A stretch of 64,000 nucleotides of DNA, taken from the NCBI RefSeq assembly GCF_900142845.1, contig NZ_FSRU01000003.1, positions 806,001 to 870,000 on the forward strand, read 5' to 3'. How positions within the stretch are numbered: position 1 is the stretch's first letter; every line of letters begins with the position of its first letter. Origin of the DNA: Paraburkholderia phenazinium. GTDB taxonomy: Bacteria > Pseudomonadota > Gammaproteobacteria > Burkholderiales > Burkholderiaceae. A program made the position numbers and the translations under genes. Under the pieces are notes generated by a model, which did no database searches, was not told where the DNA came from, and saw only the letters and a list, made by a program, of their open reading frames with translations. This document shows, piece after piece, positions 56,321 to 64,000 of this stretch.

Positions 56321-58165
56321 ATGAGCCACATCATTACCGCGCATACGCCGCTCGATCCCGAGACGCTTCGGTTCCGCGCGCTGCAAGGAAGCGAGACGCT
56401 GTCATCGCTCTACGAATTCCGGGTCGAACTCGTCAGCCACTCGGCTTCGCTGGACATGGACGGCCTGCTCGGCAAGCCGCTGACACTGCATATCACCACC
56501 CTGAAGGGCAGCACCCGCTATCTCGGCGGACAGATCGCGCGCTGCGAATTCGCCGGCCGCGAAACCGGCACGCCGCGCAGCTATCTCTATGTGGCAACCC
56601 TGCGGCCCTGGCTCTGGTACCTGACGAAGACGACAGACTGCCGCATCTTCCAGAACCTCTCGGTGGTCGACATTCTTCGCGCGGTGTTCGGCAAATATGG
56701 CTTCCAGGTCGAAGAGCGTCTGCTCGCGCACTATCGCAACTGGGACTACTGCGTGCAGTATCAGGAGAGCGACTTCGCTTTCGTCAGCCGCTTGATGGAG
56801 CAGGAAGGTATCTACTACTACTTCCGCCATGAAGCCGCGCAGCAGGTTCTGGTGCTCGCGGACGACATCAGCGCGCACGACCCGCTGCCCGATTACGCCA
56901 CGCTGCCCTACCTGCCGCCCGATCATCTGGCGCTGCCTCGCGACGAAGGGGTCGATCAATGGCGACCGGCCGCGCAGATCAGCACAGGCGCCTACGCCGT
57001 CGACGACTACGATTTCCGCAAGCCCCAGGCCGACCTGTCGCAGGTACGCGCTCACCCGTTGAGCGCCGAGCATGGCCGCTACGAAAAGTACCTGTGGCAA
57101 GGCGGCTACATCGAAGCGGAACAAGGTGAACACTATGCGCGCGTGCGCCTCGAGGAAGAGCAGGCTGAACATACCCGCACCCGCGCTCACACCCGCTTGC
57201 GCGCCATGGCGCCGGGTTACCTGTTCACGCTGAAGAACTGCCCGCGCCAGGCGGAAAACCGCTCGTACCTGGTGGTCAGCGTCACGTATCGGTTGCAGGA
57301 AGGCGGCTATGCAAGCGGCAGCAGCGAGGCGCACTACGGCTTTCATTTCGTCGCGCAGCCTGCGTCGTCGCCGTACCGCGCGCCCAGCGTCACGCCGCTG
57401 CCGAAAGCAACCGGCCCACAAACCGCGCTCGTCGTCGGACCGGCCGGCGAGGATATCTGGACCGACCAATACGGCCGCGTGAAACTGCAATTCCGTTGGG
57501 ACCGTTATGGCCAGCGCGATGAAAACAGTTCCTGCTGGGTTCGGGTATCGGATGCCTGGGCCGGTTCCAACTACGGCGCCATTCACATTCCCCGGATCGG
57601 CCAGGAGGTGGTGGTCGATTTTCTCAATGGCCAGTTGGACCGGCCGCTGATCACCGGCCGCATCTATAACGCCGATCAGATGCCGCCCTTCAGTCTGCCC
57701 GCAGCGGCCACGCAAAGCGGCTTCGTCACGCGCACGCCCGGCGGCACGAGCGCCAACGCGAACATGTTGCGCTTCGAGGACCGCCAGGGCGCGGAACAGG
57801 TCGCGCTGCATGCCGAGCGCAATTACGACCTCTCAGTGGAAAACGACGCAACGACCCGTGTGGGCGGCAGCCAGACCAGTACGGTCGACGGCAACTCCAT
57901 GACGGTGGTGGAAGGCACCATGGAAACGGTGAGCACCGACGCGATTTCGATTACGGATGCCGCCACGAGCATTACCGGCTCGTCCGTTGGCTTTGTCGGT
58001 TCGGGTGTGAGCATCTCCGGCTCGCAGATCTTCATGGCTGGGTCGAGCATCAACGTTATCGGCAGCAGCGTTGGCGTGACGGGCTCGTCGGTCACCGCGA
58101 CCGAATCGAGTGTCTCGCAGACCGGCGTGTCGTTCAGCACCGTCGGCTACTCGGTGACGTTCTGA
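56321..58165 (+). CDS. vgrG: VgrG spike protein (TssI)
   Basis: VgrG trimers form the T6SS needle tip. The 614-residue protein has the gp27-like part (residues ~1-370), the gp5-like OB-fold (~375-455: DQYGRVKLQFRWDRYGQRDENSSCWVRV in part, SNYGAIHIPRIGQEVVVDFLNGQLDRPLITGRIYN in part), and a helical/strand needle part. No catalytic C-terminal domain is present. The last ~85 residues are an unusual Ser/Gly/Val-rich repeat (GSSVGFVGSG, GSQIFMAGSS, GSSVGVTGSS). The accessory genes follow directly. Confidence 0.95.
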   Translation: MSHIITAHTPLDPETLRFRALQGSETLSSLYEFRVELVSHSASLDMDGLLGKPLTLHITTLKGSTRYLGGQIARCEFAGRETGTPRSYLYVATLRPWLWYLTKTTDCRIFQNLSVVDILRAVFGKYGFQVEERLLAHYRNWDYCVQYQESDFAFVSRLMEQEGIYYYFRHEAAQQVLVLADDISAHDPLPDYATLPYLPPDHLALPRDEGVDQWRPAAQISTGAYAVDDYDFRKPQADLSQVRAHPLSAEHGRYEKYLWQGGYIEAEQGEHYARVRLEEEQAEHTRTRAHTRLRAMAPGYLFTLKNCPRQAENRSYLVVSVTYRLQEGGYASGSSEAHYGFHFVAQPASSPYRAPSVTPLPKATGPQTALVVGPAGEDIWTDQYGRVKLQFRWDRYGQRDENSSCWVRVSDAWAGSNYGAIHIPRIGQEVVVDFLNGQLDRPLITGRIYNADQMPPFSLPAAATQSGFVTRTPGGTSANANMLRFEDRQGAEQVALHAERNYDLSVENDATTRVGGSQTSTVDGNSMTVVEGTMETVSTDAISITDAATSITGSSVGFVGSGVSISGSQIFMAGSSINVIGSSVGVTGSSVTATESSVSQTGVSFSTVGYSVTF

Positions 58166-58200
58166 AACCGGCATCTCATGGTCCACACACACCACGCACA

Positions 58201-60741
58201 ATGAAAATCATCAAACCCACGCCACTGGGTGTCCTGACACGCCCGCACCGGGCCGCAGGCAGCGAACATCTGGGCGTCGCGATTCCCATGATGGTGACGC
58301 TCGGCGAAACCCCGCGCCTCGTCAGCGAGTCGGAACTATGGGACACGGTCGGCGCGGAGCTGGCCGGCTTCCCGCTCGATGCGGCGCTCCCCAAACCGCG
58401 AGCCGAGTTTCTGCTATCGGCGCGTGCCTACGGGCGGTATTGCGACCATACGAATACGTGCCGGGTGGGTATCCGTTTCGCCGGTGTGGAAAAGGCGTTG
58501 CTCGTGTCGGGCGAGCGCCGCTGGGCAGGTTCGGCGCCCTCGGCCGCCGAGCCGTTCGAGTCCCTCGCGATCGACTGGCCTCTCGCGTTTGGCGGAGCCG
58601 GCTACGCGGACAATCCCCGCGGCCGCGGGTTTCACGGCGTGTCGGCAAACAGCGAGCGGTCACAGCAGCAGCTATCTCAACCGCTTCCCAACGTCGAATA
58701 CCCGGCGGAGCGCTTACGCGGACCCGGACAGATCGTCACGCCAGGCAGTTTCACGCCAATCGCAGCCGACTGGCCGCAGCGCCGCGCGCTCTACGGAGCA
58801 CTCGACGCGCAATGGCGCGAAAGCGATTGTCCAGGCTTTCCATGCTCGATGGACACCCGCTACTTCAATATCGCGCCCACCGATCAGCAATTCCCGGCGC
58901 TCGATGCCATGCCGGACGGCGCGGCCTATCGCATCGTTCATATGCATCCCGAACAACCGGTGATAACAGGCGCGCTGCCGCCGCTGCGTGCCCGTTGCTT
59001 CCTGCAGCGGCAATCCGAAGACACGCTCGCGGAGATTCCGATGCGTCTGACGACGGTGTGGTTCATTCCGCATCGCGAGCGGGCCGTGATGATCTTCCAC
59101 GGCATAGCCGGGATTCGGGAGTTCGACGCGCAAGACGTCGCATGTCTGCTACTCGGCGCCGAACTGAGCGGCGAGCCGCGTTCCGCAGCCGACTACCGGC
59201 GCACCTTCGACCGGCGCATGGACCGCAAGCACGGTGCGCTCCATGCGCTGCGCGACCAGGATCTGGTGCCGCCGGCACTGCTCATCACGGCTGACGACGC
59301 GTCCACCGACGCCACGTCGCACGATGCGCTAGAGCGCAATCTGCAGCAACGCGCACGTCAGCAGATCGAGCGAGCGCGTGCGGCAGGCCTCGCGCCTGGC
59401 GCTTTCGATGCAGCGCCGACGCAGCCCCCTCGCATCGACCAACTGGCGGAGTTCGTCGAACAGCAGGAAAGGATCGCTCAGGAGCAGCGCGCAGCACTGG
59501 AAGAGAAGCAGCGTGAGATCGAAGCCCGCCACGCGGCAAGCGGAATGGGCAAGCGCGTCAATCCGCCAACCACGCGGCGTGGCCCGCCCGCGCTATCGCG
59601 CGATGGCGCGGCATCACGGCGTGCCGATCGGAAGAAGGACCCAAGCCACCTGGAAATCGACGCCGACAAGAAACTCCGCGAGACCTACCGGCATGCCGTC
59701 CAGTATCAGGAAGCAGCACCGCGCCTCGACACGGCCGCCGGGCGCGTATTGCAGGAACGCGTTGCCGCGGCGCATGCGCGTGGCGAGTCGCTGGCCGGTT
59801 GGGATCTGACCGGCGCGGATCTGAGCCGGATGAGTCTGCGCGGAGCAACGCTGTCCGGCGCGTTGCTGGAAAGCGCCGATCTCAGCGACACCGACCTGAC
59901 AGGCGCGGTGCTGGGAAACGCGGTACTCGCGCGTGCCACACTCGTGCGTACGGCGTTTGCGCGCACCGACCTGACGGGCGCCAACCTGTCGCTGGCGCAG
60001 TGCGACGGCACCGACTTCAGCGACGCCGTGCTCGATCGTGCGCTGTTCGAGAACACGCGGTTCGAGCGTTGCCGGTTGACCCGTGCTTCAGTCCAGCGAA
60101 CCCAGTTCAGGGATTGCCGCTTCCTCAGCACCGACTTCAGCGAAGCCACCCTGAGCGACCTGGCCTTCATCGAACAGACTTTCGACACTGTCGATTTCAG
60201 CCGCGCCAGCATCCGCAAGCTCGCCTTCATCCAGTGCACGCTTACCCGCGTCGCGTTCGCGAGCGCCGATATAGCAGGCTTCGGATTCGTCGAAACCGTC
60301 GCGAGCGGTATTCGCTTCGACGGCGCGATCCTTCGCAAGGCCTGCTTCGTCAAAGAGAGTGTGCTCGACAACGCGGATTTCTCGCAGGCGCAACTGAGCG
60401 AAGTCAACTTGCGCCAGGTCCGCGCACACGGTGCGAACTTCAGCGGCGCGCGGATCGACCAGTGCGACTTCTCCGACGCCCGCATGCGGTTGGCCGATCT
60501 ACGCGCGGCAAAGATCGCAGACAGCCACCTCGTGCGCACCGATCTGAGCGGCGCCAATCTGGTGCGCGCCGATTTGATGGGCGCTTCGATGCGGCGCGCC
60601 GTCCTGCACGGTGCGAACTTTCGCGAAGCGAACCTGTTCCGCGCCGACTTCGCGGAGGCAGCGATCGACGATACGACACAGTTCGACGGCGCCTATCTGG
60701 ACCAGGCCAACTTTCATCCGTTCGCCAAGGCGGCAGCATGA
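58201..60741 (+). CDS. DUF2169 protein fused to pentapeptide repeats, T6SS accessory
   Basis: An 846-residue, two-part protein. The N-terminal ~330 residues are a DUF2169 domain (PLGVLTRPHRAAGSEHLGVAIPMMV in part, WPLAFGGAGYADNPRGRGF, EQPVITGALPPLRARCFL), a family found beside VgrG genes and seen as a T6SS accessory or cargo-loading factor. A charged, coiled-coil-like part covers about 375-530 (RIAQEQRAALEEKQREIEAR). Residues ~536-840 are pentapeptide repeats (A(D/N)LxG type), a right-handed beta-helix. Whether it is chaperone, carrier or effector is not known. It lies 35 bp after vgrG and overlaps the next gene by four bases. Confidence 0.88.
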   Translation: MKIIKPTPLGVLTRPHRAAGSEHLGVAIPMMVTLGETPRLVSESELWDTVGAELAGFPLDAALPKPRAEFLLSARAYGRYCDHTNTCRVGIRFAGVEKALLVSGERRWAGSAPSAAEPFESLAIDWPLAFGGAGYADNPRGRGFHGVSANSERSQQQLSQPLPNVEYPAERLRGPGQIVTPGSFTPIAADWPQRRALYGALDAQWRESDCPGFPCSMDTRYFNIAPTDQQFPALDAMPDGAAYRIVHMHPEQPVITGALPPLRARCFLQRQSEDTLAEIPMRLTTVWFIPHRERAVMIFHGIAGIREFDAQDVACLLLGAELSGEPRSAADYRRTFDRRMDRKHGALHALRDQDLVPPALLITADDASTDATSHDALERNLQQRARQQIERARAAGLAPGAFDAAPTQPPRIDQLAEFVEQQERIAQEQRAALEEKQREIEARHAASGMGKRVNPPTTRRGPPALSRDGAASRRADRKKDPSHLEIDADKKLRETYRHAVQYQEAAPRLDTAAGRVLQERVAAAHARGESLAGWDLTGADLSRMSLRGATLSGALLESADLSDTDLTGAVLGNAVLARATLVRTAFARTDLTGANLSLAQCDGTDFSDAVLDRALFENTRFERCRLTRASVQRTQFRDCRFLSTDFSEATLSDLAFIEQTFDTVDFSRASIRKLAFIQCTLTRVAFASADIAGFGFVETVASGIRFDGAILRKACFVKESVLDNADFSQAQLSEVNLRQVRAHGANFSGARIDQCDFSDARMRLADLRAAKIADSHLVRTDLSGANLVRADLMGASMRRAVLHGANFREANLFRADFAEAAIDDTTQFDGAYLDQANFHPFAKAAA

Positions 60742-61796
60742 GTCCGGAACGAGATCGACTGCAGCAGAGGGTGCGCAACGGCGAGGTCATCGCGGATCAG
60801 TCGTTCGGGAGGCTGTCCCTCGAGCATGGCGATCTGTCGGGCGCCATCTTCGAACGAACCACCTTTAGCGGCACACGGCTGGCCCGCGCGCACCTCAGAG
60901 AATGCGTGTTCAACGCATGCCGCTTCACCGACGTCGATCTGTCGAACGCCGATCTGTCGAAAAGCGTGTTCCTGAACGGCGAGCTGGTTCGTACGGACTT
61001 GTCCGCGAGCCTGCTGGACGATTGCCGGTTGGCCGGCACGCAGGCCAGCGGCACGCTCTTCTCCCGCATGCGCGCCAGCCGTTTCACCTGCCTGAAAAGC
61101 GATCTCAGCGCTTGCCGGTTCGACGACGCGCAGATCGAACTCGGCTTCTTCGACGAAACACCGCTGGCAGGCGCCGACTTCACTGCCGCTCTCATCCGCA
61201 AATGCTTCTTCTATCGACTCGACATGCGCGCGGTACGTTTCGCACAGACAGTGTTCGAGCGTGTCGTATTCACCGAGTCGAACCTGGCCGGCCAGCACTT
61301 CGGCGGGCAGACGTTTCGCGGCTGCCAGTTTATCGACACCGATCTGCGCGGCGCCGATTTCACGTCCGCGCGCCTCGGTCAGTGCAACTTTCAGGGCGCG
61401 TCGCTCGAGCAGGCGCTCATGAATGAGGTCGACGCTGCATGCGCGAACTTCTACCGCGCAAAGGTCGAGCGCGCGCAATGCCGCGGCGCGCAATTCGAAA
61501 ACAGCATCTGGGCCGAGGCGCGCCTCCGGGCAGCGGACTTCACCGGAGCGAATCTGCGCGGCGCGGTGTTCCATCGCGCCGACGCATCGGACTGCCGCTT
61601 CGCGCAAGCCCACCTCGAAGGCGCCGACTTTTCGTACGCCGAGCTAAGCGGCGGCAATTTCGATCAGGCCACGTTGGGGCGAACCCAGTTTCATCGAGCC
61701 GGTCATGCCGGATGGCGCGGCCGCCCGGGCGCTATCGACAATGACCCCGCTCGATTCGCCGCAGAAGAATGGTCGAAGCGCCGAGACGGCGGCTGA
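60738..61796 (+). CDS. Pentapeptide-repeat protein of the T6SS accessory block
   Basis: A 352-residue protein made almost entirely of pentapeptide repeats (DLSGAIF, NADLSKSVF, ADFTAAL, ADFTGANLRGAVF), so probably one long beta-helix. A short N-terminal helix precedes and an ~35-residue tail follows. The frame is open upstream inside the DUF2169 gene, but the ATG at 60738 overlaps that gene's stop as ATGA. It may pair with the beta-helix part of the DUF2169 protein. Some pentapeptide proteins mimic DNA and guard gyrase; nothing here shows that function. Confidence 0.87.
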   Translation: MSPERDRLQQRVRNGEVIADQSFGRLSLEHGDLSGAIFERTTFSGTRLARAHLRECVFNACRFTDVDLSNADLSKSVFLNGELVRTDLSASLLDDCRLAGTQASGTLFSRMRASRFTCLKSDLSACRFDDAQIELGFFDETPLAGADFTAALIRKCFFYRLDMRAVRFAQTVFERVVFTESNLAGQHFGGQTFRGCQFIDTDLRGADFTSARLGQCNFQGASLEQALMNEVDAACANFYRAKVERAQCRGAQFENSIWAEARLRAADFTGANLRGAVFHRADASDCRFAQAHLEGADFSYAELSGGNFDQATLGRTQFHRAGHAGWRGRPGAIDNDPARFAAEEWSKRRDGG

Positions 61797-61801
61797 CCAC
61801 C

Positions 61802-62506
61802 ATGCCCATCAATCAGAGACCCCCTATGAAATCGACAGTAGCGGAATTGAGAACGCCTGCGCACGGTCTAGCTCGCGAGAGCCACGACGTCGTGGGCATC
61901 GCCGTGGGCATCGTCGTGGCCCTCTTGCCTGACGACGCCGTGCTGGTGGAATGCGACGGTGCCCGACTGCGCTGCCTGCGCGCGTATAGCTGCCTCGTTG
62001 CGCCCGAACCCGGCGATCGCGTCGTCGTCTCTTGCGCCGATCCGCAGCAGCGCTATGTGCTGGCTATCCTCGAACGCGTGTCGGCGGGTGAGACGCGGCT
62101 TCGCTTCGACGGCGACCTGCTCGTCGAAACGACGCAGAGCCTGCGTTTTTGCGCGGGTCGGGACATCGCCGTCGAAGCCACCCAGGCGCTGCAACTCGAC
62201 AGCCGACGCATAACCGTCGCAACCGACGAAGCCGAACTCAGCGCCGCTGCTGCGGCGCTCGATTGCCGCGACCTGCAGGCCCGCTTCGGCGCGCTACGTC
62301 TGATCGGAAAGACGCTGGAGACGGTCGTCGAACGCATCGTGCAGATCAGCAAAAGCAGCTTCCGCACGATCGAAGCCATCGATCATCTACGCACCCGTCA
62401 TCTCGACTACGCGGCCTCCGCAAGCCTGCGCCTGCACGGCAAGAACGCACTGCTGACGGCGGAGCGGCTGTCGAAGATCGATGCCGAACAAATCCATCTC
62501 GGTTAG
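61802..62506 (+). CDS. DUF3540 protein, possible accessory spike component
   Basis: A 234-residue protein of the DUF3540 family, found in T6SS loci. The part at about residues 30-85 (VGIVVALLPDDAVLVECDG, APEPGDRVVVSC) has the strand pattern of OB-folds in gp5/gpV-type spike proteins. What follows (RLRFDGDLLVETTQSLRF, DIAVEATQALQLDSRRITV) is a regular alternating pattern like a beta-helix needle, ending in helices. I infer, but cannot show, a small spike. An ATG at 61826 is an alternative start. It lies 5 bp after the pentapeptide gene. Confidence 0.82.
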   Translation: MPINQRPPMKSTVAELRTPAHGLARESHDVVGIAVGIVVALLPDDAVLVECDGARLRCLRAYSCLVAPEPGDRVVVSCADPQQRYVLAILERVSAGETRLRFDGDLLVETTQSLRFCAGRDIAVEATQALQLDSRRITVATDEAELSAAAAALDCRDLQARFGALRLIGKTLETVVERIVQISKSSFRTIEAIDHLRTRHLDYAASASLRLHGKNALLTAERLSKIDAEQIHLG

Positions 62507-62519
62507 GAGAACCTCATAT

Positions 62520-62909
62520 ATGGTCATGGTCAACTCAAGCTCGGGCGGCGCCAACGATGCCGTCTGCGTCAACAAGACGCCCCCGTTCGGCGTCCCGGTC
62601 GCTTACGACAACAATGCCCAGCGCACCCAGGCCATCCCGAACGTCAGCAACATCCTGACCGGCGGCGCCCCGACGCACAACCTCGCCACCCTCATTCCCG
62701 TCACCCGCGGCGACGCGCCGGGTTCGATGGGCGGCGTCGTGTCGGGCACCGTCTGCTCCACCTCGCGCAATATCAACGGCGCGAATACGGTGCTGCTGCA
62801 CGGCATGCCCACCACCCGCATGACCGATCCGACCCAGCAGAACGCCAACAATGCCATCGGCACCGGCACGTCGCCCAGTCAGACCCACATCCTGAACCTG
62901 GCGCCCTGA
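62520..62909 (+). CDS. DUF4150 (PAAR-like) protein
   Basis: A 129-residue protein with the DUF4150/PAAR-like pattern: DAVCVNKTPPFGVPVAY near the N-terminus, VTRGDAPGSMGGVVSGTVCSTSRN, NTVLLHGMPTTRMTDPT and NNAIGT(GT)SPSQTH. PAAR proteins cap the VgrG tip and bind cargo. The start at 62520 has GGAG ten bases ahead, and the next ATG at 62526 is possible too. It has no extra C-terminal toxin domain, so any cargo would have to be separate. Confidence 0.88.
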   Translation: MVMVNSSSGGANDAVCVNKTPPFGVPVAYDNNAQRTQAIPNVSNILTGGAPTHNLATLIPVTRGDAPGSMGGVVSGTVCSTSRNINGANTVLLHGMPTTRMTDPTQQNANNAIGTGTSPSQTHILNLAP

Positions 62910-62927
62910 TCCCTCCATGGCCACGTC

Positions 62928-63449
62928 ATGATCAAACACACCCCCCGCCACGCCCTGCATCTGCTCGGCGCAGCCGTCCTGCTGAGCGCCTGCGCCGCGA
63001 CACCCCAGGCCGTGCCGGTTCCGTACGACCTCTATCTCGCGGCCGGATCGCAGGTGAATCCGGACAGCCGCGGGCGACCCGCGCCGATTCTGGTCGGCAT
63101 CTACGAACTGAAGTCCACAGCAGCGTTCGATTCCGGCGACTTCACGGCCTTGCAGGATCACGCGGCCGCCACCCTCGGCGACGACCTGGTCTCGTTCGAA
63201 CAACTGATCCTGCTGCCAGGCGAGCACAAGCTGATGCGCCGGCCGGGGAATCCGGCGAGCCGTGCGCTCGGCATCGTCGCCGGTTATCGGGTGCTCGGCA
63301 AAAACGTCTGGAAGGCCACGGTTGTGCTGCCCGAGGGCAAGGATACGAGCGCGTTCATGCTCTGGTGGTCCACGCCGCAACCGCTGCGCTTGCAAGTGAA
63401 ATTGGACGCCGGCGGCCTGACCGCCACAACGACGGACTGGACCCATTGA
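62928..63449 (+). CDS. tssJ: Type VI secretion outer membrane lipoprotein TssJ
   Basis: TssJ anchors the T6SS membrane complex in the outer membrane and binds TssM. The 173-residue protein has a signal peptide with lipobox LLSAC (Cys at about residue 22), then PYDLYLAAGSQVNPDSRGRPAPILVGIYELKS (in part), FTALQDHAAATLGDDLV and EQLILLPGEHKLM, matching the TssJ fold. Its stop overlaps the tssK start. It lies 18 bp after the PAAR-like gene. Confidence 0.93.
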   Translation: MIKHTPRHALHLLGAAVLLSACAATPQAVPVPYDLYLAAGSQVNPDSRGRPAPILVGIYELKSTAAFDSGDFTALQDHAAATLGDDLVSFEQLILLPGEHKLMRRPGNPASRALGIVAGYRVLGKNVWKATVVLPEGKDTSAFMLWWSTPQPLRLQVKLDAGGLTATTTDWTH

Positions 63450-64000
63450 TGAAGCATGAAAATCTGCCGCTGAAGGACTCCGGCGTGTCCAGAGGCAAAG
63501 TCGTCTGGTCGGAAGGCATGTACTTGCGGCCACAACATTTTCAGCAACTCGAGCGCTATGTCGAAAGCTACGTCCAGCAGCGCTGCCTGGGATTGCAGGG
63601 GGCGTTCTGGGGCTTCCTCGGCGTCGAGATCGATCACGACGCGCTCGCCCTGGGCAAGGTGTCGTTGACGATGGCGCACGGGGTGTTTCCCGACGGCACC
63701 CCGTTTCGGCTTACCAGTCCGGATGAGCTTCCGGCGCCGCTCGACGTGCCCGCCCATGCGAGAGACGAGATCGTGCTGCTCGCCTTGCCGCTCAGGCGGC
63801 CCGGCGGCGAAGACACGATCTTCGAAGAGCAGGCCGATTCGCCGGCGCGCTACGGCGTGTGCTCGCGCGAAATCGCCGACAGCAATGCCATCGCGCTCGG
63901 ACCTGCCACCGTGCAGATCGCCCGGGCGCGTCTTCGTCTGGTGCTGGCATCGCAGCTCGGTAGCGAGTGGCAGGCGCTCGGTCTGCTGCGCATCGTCGAG
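63449..64000 (+). CDS. tssK: Type VI secretion baseplate protein TssK, truncated by the window end
   Basis: TssK links the baseplate to the TssJLM membrane complex. The visible 184 residues begin MKHENLPLKDSG and include VVWSEGMYLRPQHFQQLERY, which is the family signature, plus LALPLRRPGG. The ATG at 63449 shares its A with the tssJ TGA stop. TssL and TssM are expected downstream. The gene runs off the end of the window, so its integrity is unknown. Confidence 0.95.
   Translation, partial: MKHENLPLKDSGVSRGKVVWSEGMYLRPQHFQQLERYVESYVQQRCLGLQGAFWGFLGVEIDHDALALGKVSLTMAHGVFPDGTPFRLTSPDELPAPLDVPAHARDEIVLLALPLRRPGGEDTIFEEQADSPARYGVCSREIADSNAIALGPATVQIARARLRLVLASQLGSEWQALGLLRIVE

Overview
The window looks like chromosomal DNA of a betaproteobacterium of the Burkholderia sensu lato group, most likely Paraburkholderia. 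The GC content is high. The gene neighbourhoods are typical of that group: thiL-pgpA-cinA, aroQ-accB-accC-prmA-zinc-ribbon protein-tpx, rplU-rpmA-obgE-proB, ispB-tRNA-Pro, and nrdAB beside a Lys/Ala histone-like gene. It also carries a long inverted repeat of a type I recall as common in Paraburkholderia intergenic DNA. No prophage, insertion sequence transposase or CRISPR array is visible. Genus assignment is an inference from sequence and gene order.

1-2.6 kb holds the end of thiL, then pgpA, a stand-alone pncC/cinA, a cupin gene, and pyrF facing them. 2.7-13.5 kb is a leftward sugar locus: an IclR-type regulator, dgoK, dgoA, an SDR dehydrogenase, an L-arabinose-type ABC importer (araF, araG, araH), a second SDR resembling aldose 1-dehydrogenases, an SMP-30 lactonase and an aldose 1-epimerase. 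Together these suggest uptake of L-arabinose and/or D-galactose and non-phosphorylating oxidation to the lactone and acid, followed by KDGal kinase and aldolase. The aldonate dehydratase is not in the window. 13.8-14.6 kb is a ~790 bp inverted-repeat element.

14.6-20.7 kb is a leftward block: mtgA, aroE, an RNase II-family gene, a YqiA-like esterase and mpl. 20.9-29.0 kb is a rightward housekeeping block: a conserved unknown, a TlpA-like gene, aroQ, accB, accC, prmA, a zinc-ribbon membrane protein, tpx, a PfkB-family kinase and a glycine-zipper lipoprotein. 29.2-37.3 kb is leftward: a Lys/Ala-rich histone-like protein, nrdB, nrdA, ampD, a PP0621-type protein and a CcsA-like cytochrome c assembly protein. 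The nrdA promoter region carries two NrdR-box-like sites 31 bp apart and three DnaA-box-like sites at an exact 12 bp spacing. 37.4-48.2 kb holds ffh, a phosphoribosyltransferase, marC, proS, rppH, a CNP1-like lipoprotein, proB, obgE, rpmA, rplU, ispB and tRNA-Pro(CGG).

48.9 kb to the end is a type VI secretion system locus preceded by an AT-rich, Fur-box-like intergenic region. The order is tssA, tssB, tssC, hcp, tssE, tssF, tssG, vgrG, then an accessory block (DUF2169 fused to pentapeptide repeats, a second pentapeptide protein, a DUF3540 protein and a DUF4150/PAAR-like protein), then tssJ and a truncated tssK. TssL, TssM and ClpV are not in the window and probably follow. The accessory block looks like a spike-tip or cargo-loading module and is the most interesting part of the window.
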